Assembly (NCBI GenBank): GCA_023101725.1
Contig: JALJCO010003008.1
Location: forward strand, 979,215 to 1,043,214
Direction of reading: 5' to 3'
Origin: Atherinomorus stipes
Lineage: Eukaryota > Chordata > Actinopteri > Atheriniformes > Atherinidae
DNA: 64,000 bases
Part shown: piece after piece, positions 44,867 through 54,507 of the stretch
Layout of the letters: every line of letters begins with the position of its first letter
How positions within the stretch are numbered: position 1 is the first letter of the stretch
Notes under the pieces: generated by a model
The model's input: the letters and a program-made list of their open reading frames with translations, nothing else
The model's database searches: none
Told to the model about the DNA's origin: nothing
Program-made: the position numbers and the translations under genes

Positions 44867-46785
44867 TCAGCTAGACTCACTGCAGCTTTCTGGACAGTCC
44901 TGCTGATCCACTTTGATCTCAGACAACTGAGTAATTTCTTTGGTGCACCCATTGCAGCTATAAAATTTCTCTCCAGAATGGACTCCAGTATGTGTCTTCA
45001 AGTTACTTCTGGTTCTAAAGGCCACCTTACAAACTGAGCAACTGACAGATCTTTCCCCTGCATGGGTTTTCTTATGACGCTCTAAACTGTCTTTCCTCTT
45101 AAAAGCCACCTTACAAGTGGAGCATCTGAAAGTGTTTTTGCTGCTGTGGACTTGAGCGTGATACACCAAATCCTGTTTCCTTCTAAAAGCAACACCACAA
45201 ACAGAGCAGCAGAAAGGTTTATCTTCTGTGTGGATTCTCATGTGTTGCAATAAACTGTTTCTTTTTCTAAAAGCAGCCGTACAAACGTAGCAGCTGAAAG
45301 GTTTTTCTCCTGTGTGGATTCGTGCGTGTTCAGCGAAAGCGTTACTCCATTTAAAAGTTGCCTTACAAACTGAACAAGTGTAAGGTTTTTCTCCAGTGTG
45401 GCATCTCATGTGACGGGTCACACCTTCCCTCCTGCTAAAGCCTCGATGGCAGATGGAGCAGGTGAAAGGTTTTTCCCCAGTGTGGATCCTCATGTGTTGC
45501 TCTAAATTGTGTCTCGATCTAAAAGCCGCCTTGCAAACAGAACAATTGAAACGTTTTTCTTTTGTGTGGATTCTTATGTGCTTCACTAAATTGGTTTTGA
45601 TCTTAAAAGCCGCCTGACAAACAAAGCAGGTGAAAGGATTTTCTCCTGTGTGAGTTCTCATGTGTAGAACTAAATTGTGTTTTGATGTAAAATCTGCTTT
45701 ACAAACAGAGCAACTGAAGGTTTTTCTTATGTGGGTTTTTGTGTGTTCTACTAAATCCTGCTTCCATGTGAAAGACTCGTCACAGATAGAGCAACTGAAC
45801 GGTTTTTCTCCTGTGTGAGATCTCATGTGTCGAGTTAGGTGTCTTTTTCTGCTGAAGCTTTGACCACAGACGGTGCAGCTGAACGGTTTCTCCCCCGTGT
45901 GGATTCTCATGTGCTGCTCAAAAGAGTGTTTGCGTGTAAAAGTTGCCTCACAGACAGAGCAGCTGAAACGTTTCTCTGTTTTATGGACTGCCATGTGTTG
46001 CATTAAATTGTGTTTTGATATAAAATCTTCCTTACAAACAGAGCAGCTGAAGGTTTCTGTTGCGTGTATTTTCATATGTTCCACCTGATCATGTTTCCAC
46101 ATAAAAGCTTCGCTACAGACAGGACAGCTGTAAGGTTTTCCTCCAGCATGAGATCTCACGTGACGAGTTAAACCTTCCCTTCTTCTGAAGCTTCGTCCAC
46201 AGATGGAGCAGCTGAAAGGTTTTTCTCCTGTATGGATTCTCATGTGTTGCACAAAGGAGTGCTTCCATCTAAACGCTGCTTTACACACAGAGCAGTTGAA
46301 AGGTTTTACTCCAGTGTGGATTCTCATGTGTTTTGACAAACGTGACTTGTATTCGAATGATTTACTACATTCTGTACACTTGTGTAACTTTGCATTATTT
46401 GTAGGTACTTCGCTGAGTTTTACAGAGTTTAAACTTGACGGAGGTTCACTGCTTTGTTCCCAGTTTCCATCGCTGACGTCAGTCTCTGAAGACTCTGAAG
46501 TCTTGTCTTCAGTATCTGAATCTGAACCTTGATCGGGATTTGCTTCTGGTTCCACAGAATCTTTTTTCTCCTCAGTCTGGCTGTGATTAAGCTGTGAAAA
46601 CTGAGGTTTCTCCTCATCATCTTCATCCTTGATGAGAACAGGAGTGAAAGTAAACTCTGTGATATTAGCCTCTTCAAATTCCTCCTTAATGTCTGGGGGT
46701 TTTAGATCCTCATGGTCCAGAATGGGACTTGAGTTCTGCTGCTCAGCAGGAATCTCTTTTTTGACCACCAACAGCTGCTGGACAT
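44867..46785 (-). CDS. C2H2 zinc-finger protein 3, exon 2 (linker and 17 fingers)
   Basis: This is the longest gene of the cluster, 673 residues with exon 1 at 48708-48810. After the acceptor (catttcctgcag on -), it reads DVQQLLVVKKEIPAEQQ, an acidic linker (PPDIKEEFEEAN, IKDEDDEEKPQFS), ESSETDVSDGNWE, and then 17 C2H2 fingers from about residue 168 to 646. The C-terminal 18th finger is degenerate (CNGCTKEI with no His). Fingers 2-5, 6-9 and in part 11-14 repeat as a block of four. The fourth finger of the first two blocks is preceded by a shortened linker (HATET, HIRKT) instead of TGEKP. It is presumably nuclear and DNA-binding; the target is unknown. Confidence 0.93.
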
Positions 46786-48707
46786 CTGCAGGAAATGCAA
46801 AAACAGACGAGGTATAGATGAGGTTCGATCTGGTCAAACAACGCAGTCTGTCAATTAATCCAAGCTTGCAGTTATACATCTTAACATTTAGTGTAAATTA
46901 GCTGTGTTTCAGTCAGTTATGACAGAGTCCTGGAACAGCAGAATAGAGTTACTGTTCACTGTTGCTCTTTATAATGTCTTATAAAAGTTTCAAAAGAAAA
47001 CTTTCTTAAAACAGTTATCAATGACAGTTTCTGGATTTTTTGGTTGTGGGTCAAAATTTGCAGTTCAACAACTCATCACATTATATGTAATACAATATTC
47101 TTATTCATACTTTAAGAGTGTCAGACAAAGAATACAGCAGAGATAATGTGGAGCTGAACTGAGTATTTCAGTATGTTCATCAATTGCTTACTAGCTAGTA
47201 TAATACATGCTAGAAAGCTGGCAATGACCGCATCATTTTCTCTTTTAAAAATCCATTAATGCATTGATAACACACATGGAAAAACTAACTTCTAAATGTT
47301 ATGTTTTCATTTCCTCCTTTGCATCACAACTGTTCACATCCAGCTCTTTGCTCTTGCCTGATTTAATTTGGGAATATTGAAAATAGGTACCGAATTTTGC
47401 ACTAGTCATTCCAGATGCAGATCATTCCCAGATATAATTGTAATTAGTCAATAAAACAATTATTAACACTTCACTGACCTGTACTTTCATTCCAGCTGAA
47501 AAATTCACAACAGAAAGTCTGCTATTATTACAAATTCATTAAGATGGACAAACTGGCTTCTATAAGGGGATTAGATTAGATGCACAATATTAGCAAAATA
47601 CGCAATTTCTGGTAGACCTTTTCACAGATTCCTTTTCAGGCCAGGACTGCCGCATATTCATGGCAGATTTCAGATCAAGCCAGCATCAAGGAACTCCTCA
47701 CTAAAAAACAATGAGGTACCATCATCCCTCAACTAATTGCAAGACGCCAGCTTGATGTGTGCAAGAACACAGCGGGGTAAGATTACAGCATCACTGTTTG
47801 GCATATTGAAATTACTGAGGAAGAATAGTGACAAGTTAACAAGAACCTCTTTATGTATAGATTTCACCTTATAGGTGGAAACAAGAACTGTAATGAAGAT
47901 ATAACTTACCATATGTTAAATATCAGGGATATGAAAAAGAGCTCTATTTCATATCTGCACCTGTGCTAAAAAGGTATTTGGAGAACATACACAAAAGCAG
48001 ATCTTTTCTGTCATTAAAATGTAGCCCTTATTAGTAAAGCAATCTACAATTTCAGGCCAAACTATCTTTGCATTTTTGATATTTTGCATATTGAGAATCA
48101 TGTAAATTTTAAAAAAAAAAAATCAATTTCTGACTGTAAGATGTTAATATTCTTATCATTCAATGGCAACTCTGCTGATGAAAATACACCCAGATAAAGC
48201 TCCATCAAAAACTTGAAAGGATTTGAGGAAACATAACTAAAGTTTTAAAAATGTCTGTGGGGCAACTTGGAGGCCAAGGCAACTTTACACGTGTTGTATG
48301 TCTATTAAGATCCTACTTCAACGAGCACATTTTGATTACCAAGACTCCACTGTTCTCTCTGCAGAGTACATACCACAATGGACCCCCCCCCCCCCCCTCC
48401 CCCAGGAAAGCTGCAAAAAAATCCAAAACACTTAGGTCCACCTCGTTTACATATAAACTGCCCTTAGCTGTTAACTTTTCTAGTAGCTATTGCACACTCA
48501 TTGCTGAGTATTGCACATACAGTACAGCTGTTGTTATGCATTCAGATTTTTTGCATGAGTGTATACATTACACGTCACGCTGTCGTTTTGCTCTGTTAAG
48601 TATTAGAGGCAAAAAATTCTACTAGGATTCCAGTTCAATAAAGCTATTAATTTAGACCTGCTCTTTATTAAATGATAAGGAGATGATTAAACAAAAAATG
48701 TGCTCAC
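46786..48707 (-). other. intron of zinc-finger gene 3
   Basis: AT-rich intron bounded by gtgagc and tttcctgcag (on -). It contains a C-run at about 48384-48400 and a 124-codon ORF on + with no recognisable domain. Confidence 0.75.
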
Positions 48708-48810
48708 CACCAAGCTGTGATAACAGCTGATCACCACTTTGATTGCCTGGCTCTTCCACTACAGTTAGCAGTCCGATCTCCAACGCTTTCACCATCTGGA
48801 TTTCAGACAT
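48708..48810 (-). CDS. C2H2 zinc-finger protein 3, exon 1
   Basis: ATG and 34 codons start MSEIQMVKALEIGLLTVVEE and finish DQLLSQLG. The exon ends in phase 1 at ggtg|gtgagc, joining exon 2 through a shared Asp codon. The terminal LLSQL is also present in exon 1 of protein 4. The intron is about 1.9 kb. The start is supported by the 5'UTR homology with genes 2 and 4. Confidence 0.8.
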
Positions 48811-48921
48811 TTTTACACAATCCCAGCCGCAACTTGTTCTCCAGAAATCCCGTCAAATAACAGACTTCTCTCCATCGAACTGACGCCCCGACTCGACGTG
48901 CTAATGCCTTCCAGCGCCTCT

Positions 48922-48955
48922 CAACTAGCATGCTAGGCTAACGTTGATAGCTTTG
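48922..48955 (-). promoter_or_regulatory. shared promoter block of zinc-finger gene 3
   Basis: On + it reads caactagcatgctaggctaa followed by cgttgatagctttg, starting 112 bases upstream of the ATG. It contains the palindrome tagcatgcta and matches the block at 60562-60595 closely. Confidence 0.5.
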
Positions 48956-50237
48956 TAGCTGATGATTTAGCTGATGAAAGTAGTATAGTAATAATAATAG
49001 CTATCACAAAGTCCATTGAGGTGCTTCACTAAGGCACACAAGATCATAGGTTTGATCACTCAAAAGGTAATTCTCATCGAAAGAAGAATGCTGGAGTGTG
49101 TTTTCATAGCTGCAGCTGCTACTAGAATTAAGTTCAGTTTCTCTTCAGTTTAGTGGGCAGAGATAAAAATCAGCCTTCAGTATAAGAGCTGCAATATTGT
49201 TTTTTGTTTTTGTTTGTTTTGTTTTGTTTTTTTACTTTTCCACATTAAAATTCTTATTTCCCTACAAATTTAAATACACTTTGACATGAATCCAACATAC
49301 AGTGAATAGGTAATTTTTATCTTTCAGCCAGAACTACACACATTCAGTAATACACAGGACTATCTCAAACTAGGCACCACATCTCTCATAGCACAAGGTC
49401 AGGCTAGACTAGTCCTTCAAGCCTCCTGTACATAAGAAAGAGGACACACTACTATTACTGGTGTGACAATCACAAGGCTACACATTATGTCAGGGTTAGG
49501 AAACTCCGGTCCTCGAGGGCTGGCGCCCTGCAGGTATTAGGACTTTTCCTGCTGCAACACACCTGACTTCAATCAATGGGTAATTAGCAAGATCCAAAAC
49601 GAATACATGAACCAATATTATTTGAAAAAAAAAAAGGATAAACAAAACAAATTAATGGGAAAAGTAACTTCATCCAGGAATCTTGTGCTTGCAATTTCCT
49701 TACAAAAACACTGCAGCCAACTACTGAGAATATTGTCATGACAATTGTTACGAGCACCTGCAGCTGATTTTGAAGCTGATAAGAAGTGGAAAAGAAAGAT
49801 GACCTGAAAACATACAGATAGTCATCTGTAGTTTGGATTTACCTTCAAGGAGACAGATGGTGTTGAATTATCATTGTGTACCAAATTTCTTGTGCTAAGT
49901 GGCTGGTTTATAGAGTGAAATAATCATGTTTATGAAGAACTCAACTCTACAAGTGATCGGGATGTATTGTATATTACACAGGGAACTAATGTAATGATTC
50001 AGGAGTTAAATTGTCATGTCATGTACTTGGGTCATGGAAGGTGTTAATATTGTCAAGAGGAGTGCTTTGCAAATGCTTGTTTCATCTTTGTGTTAGAGAG
50101 GGAAAAGAGGACATTCTGTTATTGTACTGCTATGGCCTTCATTTGGAGCTGTATCATCATATCTAGAAGTTTTAACTTCTCCAGAAGCTCAAAGAGCTGC
50201 TTGATAGTGACTGTCCAGGTGACTAAACTTATATATA
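48956..50237. other. upstream region of gene 3, probably interrupted by inserted DNA
   Basis: Homology with the gene 4 upstream region runs to catagctgcagctgct (about 49108-49123) and then breaks. It appears to resume near 50612. The DNA between includes the element fragments listed at 49491 and 50238 and nothing coding. Confidence 0.4.
49491..49600. mobile_element. left part of a hAT-like miniature element
   Basis: cagggttaggaaactccgg and tcctcgagggctggcgccctgcag are the left terminus and shared core of the family that ends at 37838. The right half is missing. Confidence 0.6.
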
Positions 50238-50425
50238 CAGCTCAAAACAATACAGGGAACACTTAAAACAGCATCTTAGAGCTTGATAAATTAAATATTA
50301 CTAACTGAAAATCTTACCCATTACGTAGAGGAATTTATGAAGAACAAAATAAATGATCAATGGAAATCAAAATCATTAACACACGAAGGTCTGGATTCAG
50401 TATCATACTTAAAATAAAAATGGAA
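50238..50425. mobile_element. Tc1/mariner-type terminal fragment
   Basis: The left end, cagctcaaaacaatacaggg followed by aacactt, and the internal atgatcaatggaaatcaaaa are end sequences of a common fish Tc1-like element. The transposase region is absent. Limits on the right are approximate. Confidence 0.5.
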
Positions 50426-50611
50426 AGAGTGGAAACAATTTATTTTCTTAATTAAGCTTGTTCTGGTAACAGTAAATGAAATAATTCAACATTCATAAAG
50501 AAACAGGACATCATTAATTTGTTTTAGACACATATCAGATGCATCATGGCTCCCAGAATATAAGAGACATGAAGGATGTTGTGAAAGATGAAAGGCAGGT
50601 GCTGGAACTCC

Positions 50612-50680
50612 AGCAGAAAATCACTTCCGGTGATAAGTTGTCATCAGCCTTCAAAATAAAAGCTTTAAGACCAGAAAGAC
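50612..50680 (-). promoter_or_regulatory. displaced distal promoter-like segment of zinc-finger gene 3
   Basis: aaaatcacttccggtgataa, followed by 'cagccttcaaaataaaagc', parallels the segment upstream of gene 4 (aaaatcacttccgctggtga, with 'cgccttcaaaatttc', at 60772-60820) and that of gene 2 (cacttccggttaaatg, with 'aaataaaagcctcc'). It includes an ETS-type site at 50622-50630. Confidence 0.35.
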
Positions 50681-50734
50681 ACTGCCACAGTTTCAAACTA
50701 CAGCACGTATCTTTAACTGGGGCCCTCAGGCGCA

Positions 50735-50825
50735 GGGGTTTAGACATTCCCTGATTTGAATCTAGTGTTTTGGAGCAGGGATGCATCTATAACCTGCAGG
50801 ATAGCCCCCCCCCCCCCCGAGGACC
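50735..50825. mobile_element. right-end fragment of the 'gcaggatag' miniature element
   Basis: ccctgatttgaatctagtg through cagggatgcatctataacctgcaggatag and the cgaggaccag end match the right half of the copy at 3.5 kb. A C-run (50804-50818) has expanded inside it. Confidence 0.6.
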
Positions 50826-51254
50826 AGAGTTAAAAAGTTGTATACTGCATTTTCCTTCTCCAATATGGATGTGATGGACTAAAAGGATGAGAAAATGAGA
50901 GGGGGATGCATTGAGTGAAGTATTTTGGCCTCTGAGACCTTATTTTTTAAATACTTAACCTTTTATTATTTTCAGTATACAGATGAATTGTATTATTTCT
51001 GTCAGACAAATATTAAAATGGCAATGGATGATTTTTAAGTATCACAGATGCCAAAAGTGTTTCCCCAGAGGATTTATCAGCACATACTCGCTTATACTAT
51101 GCCAGAAAGTGCCCTCACTGCTAACTTCTCTCTTCTCTGGATGCATGTCAATTATTTTGTTTCAAAACCAAGTGTATAGGCATCAGAGCATGACAATGGC
51201 ATGAAAAAAAAAGATTAAAACAGGCTCAAACAAAATACAAAAAACAAAGAGATA

Positions 51255-52062
51255 CAGTGGTACGGAAAGTACTCAGACCCCTTTAAACCTTACTCTTTTG
51301 CTAAAATTTGATAAAAAATAAAAAAAAAGTTCATTTCATTTCTCATAAATGTACACTCAGCACCCGATCCTGACAGAAAAAAAACAGAAATGTAGAAATT
51401 TTTGCAAATTTATTAAAAAAGAAAAACTGGAATATAACATGGTCAAAAATATTTAGACCCTTTGCAGTGACACTGACATTCAACTCGCAAGCTGTCCATT
51501 TCTTCTAATCCCCCTTGAGATGGCTTTATTCCTTCATTGGAGTCCAGCTGTGTTTAATTAAACTGACTGGACTTAATTAGGAAAGGCACACACCTGTCTA
51601 TATAAGACCTTACAGCTCAAAGTGCATGTCAGAGAAAATGAGAATCATGAGGTCGAAGGACCTGTCCAAGGAGCTCAGAGACAGAATTGTGGCAAGGCAC
51701 AGATCTGGCCGAGGATACAAAGTAATTTCTGAAGCAGTTAAGGTTCCTAAGAGCATGGTGGCCTCCATAGTCCTTAAACGGAAGAGGTTTGGGACGACTA
51801 CAACTCTTCCTAGACCCAGCCGTCCAGCCAAACTGAGTAATCATGGGAGAAGAGCCCAATGATAGCTGTAGTTGAGCTCCAGAGATGGAAGAAAGTTCTA
51901 CAAAGTCAACCATCACTGCAGCCTCCACCAGTCTGGGCTTTATGGCAGAGTGGCCCGATGAGAAATTAATGAAAAATAAAATTAACTTTATTTTGGCAAA
52001 TGGCTGGAATGAAACAAAGTGTGAAAAGTTTTAAGGGGTCTGAATACTTTCCGTACCCAGTG
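51255..52062 (+). mobile_element. internally deleted Tc1-like transposon
   Basis: The ends are inverted repeats: cagtggtacggaaagtactc on the left, and the reverse complement of gaatactttccgtacccagtg on the right, followed inward by agaccccttt on both sides. TA stands on each outer side (51253-51254 and 52063-52064), as for Tc1/mariner insertion. At 808 bases it is about half the usual length, and it keeps only the 5' part of the transposase. Confidence 0.9.
51626..51862 (+). pseudogene. Tc1-like transposase, N-terminal fragment
   Basis: The ORF reads the paired-like helix-turn-helix region of Tc1 transposases: KDLSKELRDRIVARHRSGRGY, VISEAVKVPKSMVASIV and then KRFGTTTTLPRPSRPAKLSN. It ends after 78 residues. 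The second DNA-binding half and the DDE catalytic domain are deleted, so it cannot catalyse transposition. Confidence 0.85.
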
Positions 52063-52489
52063 TAGCAGCAAGTTAAAACAAAATCAGAAGGGGGCTACAG
52101 GACATGTAATGTTTTTTTATTTGCAGCTAGCTTCTTAAATAAAACTGAAACATAACTCCTGTGTGTTGTGGGCTGTTTGCTGATGGAAGCAACTGAGAAA
52201 GCAGATTTCAAAAACTAAACATTTGCTTTCGTGACATTACTTTAAATCATTTCATTAATTAAATTGATTTTTTTTAAAGAGATTCAGAGCCTTGCTTGAC
52301 AGTAAAAAAAAAAAAAAAAACTTCTATAGCACAAGTCACATTGAAATTTTCAAATCACATGGCCCCTGTGTTGCACTATATCTGAAATCTAAACTCTTCT
52401 CTCAATAAGGTCCAAAGTTTTTTAACACTCTGAACCAGAGTTAGAATTTTAACCCCTTTTCTCAGTTATACCTCACCTGAGGCCCTCCA

Positions 52490-52745
52490 AGTGTCCATCA
52501 CTGACCATCTCTGGAGATTCTCAAGTATTGTCTTCAGTATCTGAATCTAAACACAGATCTGGATCTTACTCTAGTTTTGCCACAGATTCTCTGTCCACAT
52601 CCATCTGAATGTGCTGAACTTCTGAGGACTGAGGATTTTTGTCATTTTCACTCTTTACAGCAAGTTCTGCCACCGTAAAGTCTGTGAAATCGCTTATAGG
52701 TTCCTCTTTAATTTGAGGTGGTTTTAGGTCCTCCTGGCCCAGACT
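52490..52745 (-). pseudogene. decayed zinc-finger linker (remnant of a sixth C2H2 gene)
   Basis: On - this reads GQEDLKPPQIKEEP, FTVAELAVKSENDKNPQSSE, stop, DPDLCLDSDTEDNT, stop, ESPEMVSDG. That is the acidic linker of the neighbouring genes (SLDQEDLKPPHIKEEQEEAD, EDEEKPQSSE, DQNLESDTEDDISESSETD) with two stop codons. No fingers follow. The first half is still open and continues the last exon of the Myb/SANT-like gene. Confidence 0.75.
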
Positions 52746-53066
52746 GGCTGGTGTAGTGGAGTGTGTGCCTATATGCATGAATGCTGGTGAGTGTCCATTG
52801 CATTGTCCATATCCACTGCTGCTACTCTGGGGGAGGGGATTGAGAGGTTGGACAAGTAACTGCCTCATCAAAGAAAAACCTTCCTGAATAATGCTTGTAA
52901 TGTTGGCAATGTTCCCATTTATCTGCTGCATGTTGTCTGCGTTGCGTCTGGTTGATTCCTCCATTAGCTCCAACATCTTCCTCTTTATTCGTAAGTCTTC
53001 CTGCACAGCAGGGTCAGCTTGAAGTTTTCTCTTCAGCCTGTCACTTCTGTGGCTGGTCAGTTTTTC
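52566..53066 (-). CDS. Myb/SANT-like protein, exon 2 (coiled-coil and captured zinc-finger linker)
   Basis: The exon begins in phase 0 after ttattcaag with EKLTSHRSDRLKRKLQAD, the basic/coiled segment that follows the SANT-like domain in this fish family. Then comes a helical stretch (RIKRKMLELMEESTRRN, NIANITSIIQEGFSLMRQLL) and a Pro/Ser-rich part. From about residue 283 the sequence is that of a C2H2-gene acidic linker, up to the stop after VAKLE. Total with exon 1 is 341 residues. The tail is not part of the usual family, so the 3' end of the gene lies in zinc-finger-derived DNA. Confidence 0.75.
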   Translation of the reverse strand, partial: EKLTSHRSDRLKRKLQADPAVQEDLRIKRKMLELMEESTRRNADNMQQINGNIANITSIIQEGFSLMRQLLVQPLNPLPQSSSSGYGQCNGHSPAFMHIGTHSTTPASLGQEDLKPPQIKEEPISDFTDFTVAELAVKSENDKNPQSSEVQHIQMDVDRESVAKLE

Positions 53067-53521
53067 CTTGAATAAATCAGAGCAAAATAACATAACACCA
53101 ACAAAGAAAAGACAAAGGGTGTTGTGAATTATATTCTGGACTCTAAGCAACACATGCACAAAGAACAAAATTAGATGGACTTCCAGGACAGTACAAAAAA
53201 CCTTTCAAAGGAGGGAACTGGAAACCAGCTGCTGTACTTCTTTTTATTACAGGAGCCTACAAAAACTAGTCAATTACACTGAGCCACTTCATTTGGCACA
53301 TATGCCCTGTACAGATAAATCCAACACAACTTATAGTGTTTGTGTGTGCGACTACAGGTTCACAAATGAGGCTCTATTTAGGCAAATTTGTATGGCCCCT
53401 TCTCAAAAGCACTTTGGGGCTGATGACTAACCAAAAAAGTCCGCTGAGTTAATTTTGCTCAAAATATACTGTATCACTACATTAGGTAGCCCGTTTAACT
53501 TGGATTACTTAATTAACCTAC
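53067..53521 (-). other. intron of the Myb/SANT-like gene
   Basis: A 455-base intron, gtaggt to ttcaag on the - strand. Nothing else is recognised. Confidence 0.7.
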
Positions 53522-54046
53522 CTGGAACATTTCCTTGCGCTGCTTCACAACAAAAGGAAGACTATCACGAGATTCGATGGAGTGTGGGGAATCAGTGAAA
53601 ACCTCCACAGTCGGAGATGAACTTTGTCTGGAAGATGTTTCTTCCAGGTCCCCTGTCTCAAACCCGGCGTCGATGGAGCGCATTGCAGGCGACCTACCCC
53701 AAATCTCCTCCAACAACTCGAAAAACAAAAGCACCACGCGTCCTTGGCCACACCGACGCCCACTTTCCACTGCAAGCCTGAATTTGCCTCGGATGTTCTT
53801 TATCTTGGCGGTTATTTGGGGTTTTGTTATGGCGTTAACTTCGTGAGGGAAATCCTTGTCTTTCGGCTGCTTCGAATACTGCGCCAGAAATGCGCACGTT
53901 ATATCGCTATATTTAGATTGGCAGGACTCCCAGTTAACATCCTCCTGTAGTTTGGTCATCTTGTATTCAAGTGTGACCCGAAGTAGAAATTCTACCTCGT
54001 CGTCAGTCCACACAAGTGATTCCTTTTTAACTCGATTACCCGCCAT
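53522..54046 (-). CDS. Myb/SANT-like DNA-binding protein, exon 1
   Basis: ATG and 175 codons end in phase 0 at ttccag|gtaggt. Residues about 12-115 (VWTDDEVEFLLRVTLEYK, WESCQSKYSDI, ITAKIKNIRGKFR, GRVVLLFFELLEEIWG) form a trihelix/Myb-SANT-like domain of the type found in a multicopy fish family. A Ser/Thr-rich acidic stretch with ESRDSLPFVVKQRKEMFQ follows. Related domains occur in Harbinger-type transposon accessory proteins and in host genes derived from them. Which applies here cannot be told, as no transposase is adjacent. It is likely a nuclear DNA-binding protein. The 5' flank is CpG-rich. Confidence 0.85.
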
Positions 54047-54300
54047 CTTTTTCCTCGCGGGGCATGGATATGGGAGTCCTTCCTTTGGAAAATCCTCGTG
54101 TGTTCTGTTTACGTTTCATCGCACGAGTTGTTGCGCATGCTCATTTTCATATTCTCTTGGTGTTTTTTCTGTGCCACCGTTACAGCGCCACTTACAGTCC
54201 TGGCATATGTACTGCAGCGTCTACGTCCACATTTCCGCGTGGATGATTTCTGGAGCCAGCACGTCCATGTGGGGCCCATAAGGGTTAGATTTTGGCTGCA

Positions 54301-54507
54301 TATGAGGGACTCAAGTGGGCTTGTCCACGGTTTCCATGGTGGCCCATATAGCCTGTAAGTGTTTGAATGGACATGGTCTTGAACTGGGCGAATTTGCAGA
54401 TCTAATAGTTTCAGTAACATGGGCCCCGTATGTGAAAACCCACACGGGCAAACACAGGTTGGGCCACCATGAAAACTGTGGACAAACAGACTTGGGTCCC
54501 TCATGTT
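54301..54507. repeat. inverted repeat, arms of about 53 bases
   Basis: tatgagggactcaagtgggc..ccatggtggcccatatagcctg (54301-54354) returns as an imperfect reverse complement at 54455-54507 (caggttgggccaccatg..cccaagtctg..cctcatgtt side). The spacer is 100 bases. The wording 'atgggccaccatgg..gggccccacatgg' is also known from dispersed fish repeats. A 164-codon ORF on - across it is a by-product. Confidence 0.65.

Noticed and set aside
48251..48625. 124-codon ORF on + inside the intron of zinc-finger gene 3
   Set aside because: It contains a C-run read as poly-proline and no recognisable domain; it is most likely chance.
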